From: RHLJ01 sp965247355
GTDB taxonomy: Bacteria; Bacteroidota; Rhodothermia; Balneolales; Balneolaceae
NCBI GenBank assembly: GCA_965247355.1
Contig: OZ252011.1
Location: forward strand, 2,294,001-2,358,000
Direction of reading: 5' to 3'
Length of the DNA stretch: 64,000 bases
The position numbers were made by a program, and so were the translations under genes. Positions within the stretch are counted from its first letter, which is position 1. Every line of letters starts with the position of its first letter. Below, one piece after another: positions 58,620-64,000 of this stretch. Under the pieces are notes generated by a model. The model did not search any database. It was not told the DNA's origin and saw only the letters and a list, made by a program, of their open reading frames with translations.

Positions 58620-61121
58620 CTAGTTACCGACCATAAAGATGGCATTGGCTACTAATAGTTTTCCGTTATGCCAGAATGCTCGGTACAGTGGGTTATCAAC
58701 CATATATACAACATTACCTCTTCCCATATTCTGAACACCAAATGAAACAGACTGCTCTAGCGCTTCCTGAGCTCTTGAACCAACAAATCCGCTACGAGGA
58801 GCCCCGCTTTTTGCAACCCCTACATTCCAGCCACCATCAAGATATTCGTAAGCAGTAGAACCCAGTTTTAGTGACATATAGGTATCATCGTATCCGAAAG
58901 CCAATGGATGGGTGGTATCCATTGTTAACTCATAAATAGAGCCCGCATTGATATTAGAAGCTGACCCCCTACGTGCATCTGCATAGGTTCTCAATTTTGA
59001 TTCAGGATCATCACTGTCTTCACTTTCTGCACGTTTAATGGTTAAGTCAAACCCATCCTGACTGGAGAGAAAACGATTTGCTCCCTCAAGGGCGATCAGG
59101 GTTCCGCCGCCTCTAACCCAATCCATTAATGTACTCATACCACTTTCGCCAAGTGTACCACCATAGTTTCCTGTAGGCATAAATATTACATCGTAATCAG
59201 ACCAGTCAACCCGCCCTGCATCATCCAGATCAACTAGTGTTACAGGATATTCAATCTGCTGATCGAAGAAATGCCACACCTGACCAACGGTATAAGAACT
59301 GGTTCCTTCACCTGCAAGAAGCGCCACATTTGGAGCCTTCACAAACCCAACATTAGATGAACCAAAATCTGCTCCGGTAGAAACTAAACCGGTAGAAACG
59401 GGAGTAAGGGTTCTGTTATACAAACTGGCAGCATCTTTAACTATTTCATCGAACTGGTCACCCAGATTCTCATTTCCGTTTCTGGTAATGATGAGTGTTC
59501 CGGCTGAGTATTCTTCTCCGTTCATACTAAAGTCATCTTCCGCAAAACGCGCATCTACTCCATGCTTAAGAATGTGCCCAAGAAATTTAGCATCATCAAA
59601 GGAATTCCATTTAGAGAGATATGCATATGGTTTATCGATGCTTGGGGGAAGCGTTGGTTCCGTTTCCATTGAAACTCCTGTTACAGCAACCTCGCCAGTT
59701 AATGCAAAACCGTCTACACCGTAGGCATAGTGTGTTTCCCATGCAGTAAGATCATAGGTAAGAGAATCTTCTAATTCCGGCTTCGGCTCAAAAAGTACAC
59801 GAACCATATTGCCCAGTGGCTGAGCGGTACTAATAACATAATCACCTTCTTCGATAGAAACTCTTTCAACATTTCCGTTCGCAAAATTATAACCACTTGG
59901 TCTGCTTGCTCCTGATGCAGCTCGAACTTCAATTTTTTGATCCAGTAAGTATCTCATCAAACGGGCAACTTTATCAGGATTGCTACTTTTTTTAACTACA
60001 AAGGTTTTGTATTGACCAGATCCATTTTCACGGGCATTTCTGAAATAATCCGTAAACTCTGAAATCACCCGGTCTTTATTCATCGCTGTAATTTCTACCG
60101 TAGAAAGTCCGGTAGTGCTGTGATGAGTTAATCGATCTAACAAAGTAAGAGTATCTTCTTCAGCTGTTTTGATAGCTAAACTGGCAGTCCCTCCACCGGC
60201 TTGCTCATAAGTCATACCAATAGAGCCGTTATATGTAGGCCAGGTATCCCCATAACTAGGATAAAACAGATCAAAAACTTCACGGGTAAAGTACAGCCAG
60301 CTGTTTTCATCAAAATACTTTGCGTGATTTTTACCAATAATTTGTTGGTATTCGCGCTGCCACTCTGTAATTACTGTATGATAAGGTCTTGCTGCCGGCG
60401 CGAAATAATATGGTGAATTATAAGATTGTTCATGGAAATCCACATGTACATGAGGCATCCATTCAAAATAAGCCTGAATTCGCTCCTGACTTTCTTTTTG
60501 AGTCTGCCATGCCCAATCCCTGTTTAAATCGAACATGTAGTGATTGGTTCTTCCTCCCGGCCACGGTTCGTTGTGCTCACGTGCGTCTGGATTAGCATTG
60601 GCATGTGCACCAATTTGAGTTCGATTCCAATTAACATATCGATCACGACCATCAGGATTAATCATTGGATCCATAATTACAACCACATCTTCCAGCCAGG
60701 CTGTTTTACTAGTAACCAATTCATAAATACTGTGCAAAGCTGCTTCACTCGAAGATGTCTCATTACCATGGACATTATAACTCAGCCATACAATCGCCTT
60801 TTGGTTTTCTGTAGGTTCTCCTTCTTCAAAGCCAACCAGTTTCAGGTTATTGGTTCTTATCTCCTCAATATTCCCTTGGTTTTCTTCAGAAGTTACAACC
60901 ACGTATACTAATTCCCGTCCCTCATAAGTGGCTCCATATTGGTGGAACGTGACCAAGTCTGAGTTTTCGGCAACATGTTTATAGTAATTATACACTTTAT
61001 AGTGTGGTGTCCATTGATCGCCTAATTCATATCCGAGGAACTCGGCTGGCGTTTGTAATTGGGCTAATGTTGGAATGCTGATGAAGCTCATCAGCAGTAA
61101 AAGAAATACAGCTTTTTTCAT
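58620..61121 (-). CDS. M14-family zinc carboxypeptidase, exported
   Basis: 833 residues with a signal peptide (AVFLLLLMSFISIPTLAQ). Zinc ligands appear as YNVHGNETSS (His118, Glu121) and HVDFHEQSYN (His230). INPDGRDRYVNWNR holds the substrate-binding block, and IGMTYEQAGGG the likely catalytic Glu region. The C-terminal 450 residues contain a GATase1/ThuA-like fold segment (DYDVIFMPTGNYGGTLGESG, ALEGANRFLSSQ). This arrangement is common in large Bacteroidota M14 proteins. Role in extracellular peptide use is inferred. Confidence 0.9.
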   Translation of the reverse strand: MKKAVFLLLLMSFISIPTLAQLQTPAEFLGYELGDQWTPHYKVYNYYKHVAENSDLVTFHQYGATYEGRELVYVVVTSEENQGNIEEIRTNNLKLVGFEEGEPTENQKAIVWLSYNVHGNETSSSEAALHSIYELVTSKTAWLEDVVVIMDPMINPDGRDRYVNWNRTQIGAHANANPDAREHNEPWPGGRTNHYMFDLNRDWAWQTQKESQERIQAYFEWMPHVHVDFHEQSYNSPYYFAPAARPYHTVITEWQREYQQIIGKNHAKYFDENSWLYFTREVFDLFYPSYGDTWPTYNGSIGMTYEQAGGGTASLAIKTAEEDTLTLLDRLTHHSTTGLSTVEITAMNKDRVISEFTDYFRNARENGSGQYKTFVVKKSSNPDKVARLMRYLLDQKIEVRAASGASRPSGYNFANGNVERVSIEEGDYVISTAQPLGNMVRVLFEPKPELEDSLTYDLTAWETHYAYGVDGFALTGEVAVTGVSMETEPTLPPSIDKPYAYLSKWNSFDDAKFLGHILKHGVDARFAEDDFSMNGEEYSAGTLIITRNGNENLGDQFDEIVKDAASLYNRTLTPVSTGLVSTGADFGSSNVGFVKAPNVALLAGEGTSSYTVGQVWHFFDQQIEYPVTLVDLDDAGRVDWSDYDVIFMPTGNYGGTLGESGMSTLMDWVRGGGTLIALEGANRFLSSQDGFDLTIKRAESEDSDDPESKLRTYADARRGSASNINAGSIYELTMDTTHPLAFGYDDTYMSLKLGSTAYEYLDGGWNVGVAKSGAPRSGFVGSRAQEALEQSVSFGVQNMGRGNVVYMVDNPLYRAFWHNGKLLVANAIFMVGN

Positions 61122-61326
61122 GTTAAACAGTTTATTTATATGAACATAAATGCAGAGTTAAAATGATAATAAACTCACTCTGGCATTTCCGTGTTAGTTT
61201 GATGCTATTTTACAGCATACAAATGGAATGAACAACCTTTTTGAATAAGTTTTACGAAAAACTGAATTCATGATCTGAGGTAAAGCAAGCTGTTTATTCC
61301 AATACAGAATTCATTAAATTTACAAT

Positions 61327-61944
61327 GTGAACATTCATCTTTATTTCCTTCGTTTATCATTGCATTTCAAGACAAGATGTGCTCTAAGCATCACTTTAAT
61401 TAGCTTTGCACTTTCCATCTTTTTAAGTACAAATGTAAACTCCCAGCCATTTTCAAAACTGGACATTGGTTTAGGTTATAATTCAGCATTTTTAATGAAT
61501 GATCCATTTTCCTCGAGATGGGATATTGAAAATAGTATTTCACTATCCATACTTACTCCCTTTTATATCGGAAAGGCAGGCTTAGGTATTGATTACTTTT
61601 TTTATTCCTCTCCTGATGATCAGAATATTGAATATGAATCCTATGTGTACTCTTTCGGTCTTTTCTTTGAACAGACAATAGCAAAATACTTTTTCATAAC
61701 TCTCGGACCTTATGTGGGTATCCAGGATTTAATAGCTGATGAAACCATAGATAATGTGCAGGAAAGAGAACTGCTCTATGGAATTAAAATTGAACCTGGT
61801 TTTAGCATCAAGCAAGTTTCTTTTTTTCTTTCAGCAGAAACTACCCGGACTTTCTTTTATAACCGACAGGATATTGTGTTCTTTGGCGGGGGAATTCGCT
61901 ACAAATTAAGTCTTCCTGAAAGTCTTCAGGACATCATAAGGTAG
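61327..61944 (+). CDS. small outer-membrane beta-barrel protein
   Basis: 205 residues from a GTG start. An unusually long N-terminal part (about 35 residues, FKTRCALSITLISFALSIFL) precedes SQPFSKLDIGLGYNSAFLMN, so the signal region may be atypical. Strand-like segments with aromatic alternation include ISLSILTPFYIGKAGLGIDY, YVYSFGLFFEQTIAKYFFIT and VFFGGGIRYKLSL at the end. It lies 2 bases before the next gene and is clearly cotranscribed with it. Confidence 0.68.
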   Translation: MNIHLYFLRLSLHFKTRCALSITLISFALSIFLSTNVNSQPFSKLDIGLGYNSAFLMNDPFSSRWDIENSISLSILTPFYIGKAGLGIDYFFYSSPDDQNIEYESYVYSFGLFFEQTIAKYFFITLGPYVGIQDLIADETIDNVQERELLYGIKIEPGFSIKQVSFFLSAETTRTFFYNRQDIVFFGGGIRYKLSLPESLQDIIR

Positions 61945-61946
61945 TA

Positions 61947-63872
61947 ATGAGTTCTAAATCTATTCTTTGTCTTTTTTTCTTATACCTTTTGTTCCCGGGC
62001 ATGGCTTCTGGTCAATCAATCACTTTAAAACCATCGGAAAATGCCACTGATTGGTATAACTTTAAAGAATGGATTCTTGCGAATACTAATACAGGATATA
62101 GCAGTCTGGATTTAGTTCATTTTGAACCTTACCAGGTCGGGTATACAGGAAACCAAAGGGAGCAATACCGTGTGTTTATTGATGGGGTAGAACTACAAAC
62201 CCAATGGCTGAATAATCCTCTTTTTAGTCTTCCGAATTACACTATTAGTGATTTAGATTCTGTGGTGATTGTTGAAGGAAAGCACTCATTAGCTTCAACC
62301 AATATTTATATATATCCTCACTCAAAGAACAATACTGTTTCACTTTATACTGCCAGAATCAATCAAATTAATGACCCCGGACCTTTAATTGAGACCGACG
62401 ATTTTTCCCCGAATGTGGAGTATATCAATAAGCCTGCATCTATATACATCGCTCAAAATTTCAACTCGGTTAAAGCTATTTTATCATATACCCACGAAAA
62501 CTATTCCCGAACGGGTTTGCTGGGTTATTCAGACTCCTTCACTTATACTGAAAGAACCAATATCTATGGGAGGACAAGCTACCAAACCTCTGATGGTGAT
62601 CAATCTATTCCCCGAATTATTTCACATAACGTTAATTCGTTAGTTACTCACACGAATAAAAAAAGAGACCTCTCATTCCTTATTGGGTTAAATGTAACAC
62701 CAGAAAATTATGACTGGCATGATTTAGCTGGTATTGAGATTCCATTTGAATCATTTCAGTATCAGGTAGGTGGTACATATCGGAACAAAGGGAACTCCTT
62801 TTATAAAAGCACTCAAATTGGCTTCTCTTCTGCCACAGCTGACACATTACTCTATCAGGAACTTGATGCTCTCTACCGATTTGAGGAGAAAAAGGTTAAA
62901 CATGAATCCGATTTTTCATTCAGGCTTTTGAAGTCTCCCGGATTTATCACCATAAAAAACAGACTCTACCATATTAGTGATAAAGCACGGATGAATAGAT
63001 ATTCCTATTTCGACAATGAAATTTCGATTCATCAAAAATTCAGTAATTATCTTACTCTGCATGCTACTTTAGGAAACATTTATAACTCCATAACTGCTTC
63101 TACCCAAATTACTGATTCCCACTTTATTCGTGCGGGCTTCGAAAGTAATGTACTCAATAAGGCCTCGTTTCATCCAACACTAATTACGAAAAATATTGGT
63201 TTTATTGTTGATAATCCCGATACATATAATCTCTCGAATCAGTCATCGCAGATTGAAAAACTCACTTTTGCTGAGTATTCATACAATGTCGAAAAAGACA
63301 GCTATATGTTTTCAGGCCGCCTCATTTATCAGCATTTCTGGAATTATGTAAATGAAGATGCCAACTATTTCTACCTTGGAAATCGTCGAAGACTTGGTTC
63401 ATCTCTCTATTATTTTGATACAAGTAGTGTCGGAACATTGGGATTCTTTACTCAACTATCATTAAAGCTAAATTCCAAAATCAGTTCTAAAACCATGTTG
63501 AGTGGAAATCTCGGGCTGTACGGTAATAACTCATTTAAAAATTTCTATGAACGAGTCCCTGCTTATATTTTTTCGGAAATAGTTCAGTACAAAGCTCATG
63601 AAAATTTTGTGTTGGAATTGTTTTTCAGATACATACCTGCTCGAAGAATTGTTGAATACAAAAACCTTGAAGAACAAACCGAATTCCCACCTAGTAGGGT
63701 CCGTCCCTTCCCCCTCTTAAATTTTAGTACAGGTATGTGGTTTTTTAATCAACGACTCGAAACGAAACTGACCCTCAGAAACCTTCTTAATAAAACAGAA
63801 GCATATGATACCCATGGACAATATTATTTTATGAGTATTAATGTATCCGGAAAAATTAATTTTCGATATTGA
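61947..63872 (+). CDS. TonB-dependent-receptor-like outer-membrane protein with a reduced plug
   Basis: 641 residues with a signal peptide (ILCLFFLYLLFPGMASGQ). Residues 60-120 resemble a shortened plug: YRVFIDGVELQTQWLNNPLF and ISDLDSVVIVEGKHSLASTN take the place of the usual VLIDGVP...IERIEVLRGP pattern. There is no carboxypeptidase-like domain and no clear TonB box. The remainder is strand-rich and ends MSINVSGKINFRY, a barrel-type C-terminus. Substrate unknown. Paired with the small barrel gene upstream. Confidence 0.7.
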   Translation: MSSKSILCLFFLYLLFPGMASGQSITLKPSENATDWYNFKEWILANTNTGYSSLDLVHFEPYQVGYTGNQREQYRVFIDGVELQTQWLNNPLFSLPNYTISDLDSVVIVEGKHSLASTNIYIYPHSKNNTVSLYTARINQINDPGPLIETDDFSPNVEYINKPASIYIAQNFNSVKAILSYTHENYSRTGLLGYSDSFTYTERTNIYGRTSYQTSDGDQSIPRIISHNVNSLVTHTNKKRDLSFLIGLNVTPENYDWHDLAGIEIPFESFQYQVGGTYRNKGNSFYKSTQIGFSSATADTLLYQELDALYRFEEKKVKHESDFSFRLLKSPGFITIKNRLYHISDKARMNRYSYFDNEISIHQKFSNYLTLHATLGNIYNSITASTQITDSHFIRAGFESNVLNKASFHPTLITKNIGFIVDNPDTYNLSNQSSQIEKLTFAEYSYNVEKDSYMFSGRLIYQHFWNYVNEDANYFYLGNRRRLGSSLYYFDTSSVGTLGFFTQLSLKLNSKISSKTMLSGNLGLYGNNSFKNFYERVPAYIFSEIVQYKAHENFVLELFFRYIPARRIVEYKNLEEQTEFPPSRVRPFPLLNFSTGMWFFNQRLETKLTLRNLLNKTEAYDTHGQYYFMSINVSGKINFRY

Positions 63873-63896
63873 GTTTATTTTAAAAAACTAATTGCC

Positions 63897-64000
63897 ATGC
63901 CAACCAATCAGGACGTAGCCGAACAACTTAATCTTGTATTCCAGCTGATGCAGCTGGCCGGAGAAAACCGGTTCAAAGCCATCGCTTTTGATAAAGCCTC
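63897..64000 (+). CDS. polX: DNA polymerase X family (N-terminal part, cut by window edge)
   Basis: The first 34 codons read MPTNQDVAEQLNLVFQLMQL then AGENRFKAIAFDKAS. This matches the N-terminal helix-hairpin domain of bacterial PolX, whose consensus is roughly VAEIFEELADLLELKGENRF-KA-AY--AS. The polymerase and PHP domains lie beyond the window, so the call rests on this short block. It starts 24 bases after the preceding stop. Confidence 0.6.
   Translation, partial: MPTNQDVAEQLNLVFQLMQLAGENRFKAIAFDKA

Noticed and set aside
1..64000. Prophage, IS element, integrase, toxin-antitoxin pair or CRISPR array
   Set aside because: No transposase, integrase, capsid or Cas-like product and no regularly spaced direct repeats were seen. 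The only tRNA-linked insertion is the GIY-YIG locus.

Overview
The window reads as a housekeeping-rich piece of chromosome from a marine-type member of the Bacteroidota/Rhodothermota assemblage, most likely order Balneolales (Balneola/Gracilimonas-like). The grounds are three secreted proteins ending in a type IX secretion (T9SS) sorting domain with the YPNPFNP motif, TonB-dependent receptors, TAnnTTTG-type -7 boxes, moderate G+C, many small lipoproteins, and long-form IspH. The genus is inference. There is no prophage, transposase, rRNA operon or CRISPR array.

Left third (1-20100). A partial aconitase diverges from a translation block, rplM-rpsI, rpsB-tsf, pyrH, frr, followed by smc and ispH. 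Several of these use GTG or TTG starts. Structured RNA and hairpin repeats fill the gaps: a candidate rpsB leader, a hairpin-dense island between pyrH and frr, and an inverted repeat just upstream of smc. On the minus strand, recF, a DciA-like DUF721 gene and a YbbR-domain gene lead into tetR-tolC-hlyD-ATPase-ATPase-DUF2141-permease-permease. This is a YbhGFSR-like efflux system in which the double ATPase is split into two genes.

Middle (20100-36000). Two paralogous 158-residue orphan proteins flank a repeat-bearing intergenic region. Then come a T9SS-exported endonuclease I, a giant CotH/LTD protein, msrA, a large lipoprotein, and a divergent GH43-like lipoprotein behind a strong inverted repeat. 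A tRNA-Leu(GAG) gene has had its promoter and 5' half duplicated. The second, broken copy now lies directly upstream of a small GIY-YIG nuclease gene and probably drives it.

Replication region and right half (34000-64000). The string dnaA-folB-folK-deoxynucleoside kinase-DUF4834-like-TPR reads away from a candidate oriC with four DnaA boxes at 37733-38100; prmC lies on its other side. Next are outer-membrane proteins, a HAD phosphatase, enolase, an amidohydrolase, a DUF2911 protein, and a LytTR system made of a normal LytS-type kinase plus a second kinase-like membrane protein that has lost its phospho-acceptor histidine. A second CotH/LTD/T9SS protein follows. A TonB-dependent receptor lies under a clear TPP riboswitch with a plausible anti-Shine-Dalgarno switch. 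The window ends with an M28 peptidase, a TPR lipoprotein coupled to an asparagine-synthase-like protein lacking the N-terminal cysteine, an M14 carboxypeptidase, a two-gene outer-membrane unit, and the start of polX.

The points most worth following are the tRNA-Leu/GIY-YIG locus, the TPP-controlled receptor, the pseudokinase/LytS pair, the reciprocal degeneration of the two efflux ATPases, and the orphan paralog pair.
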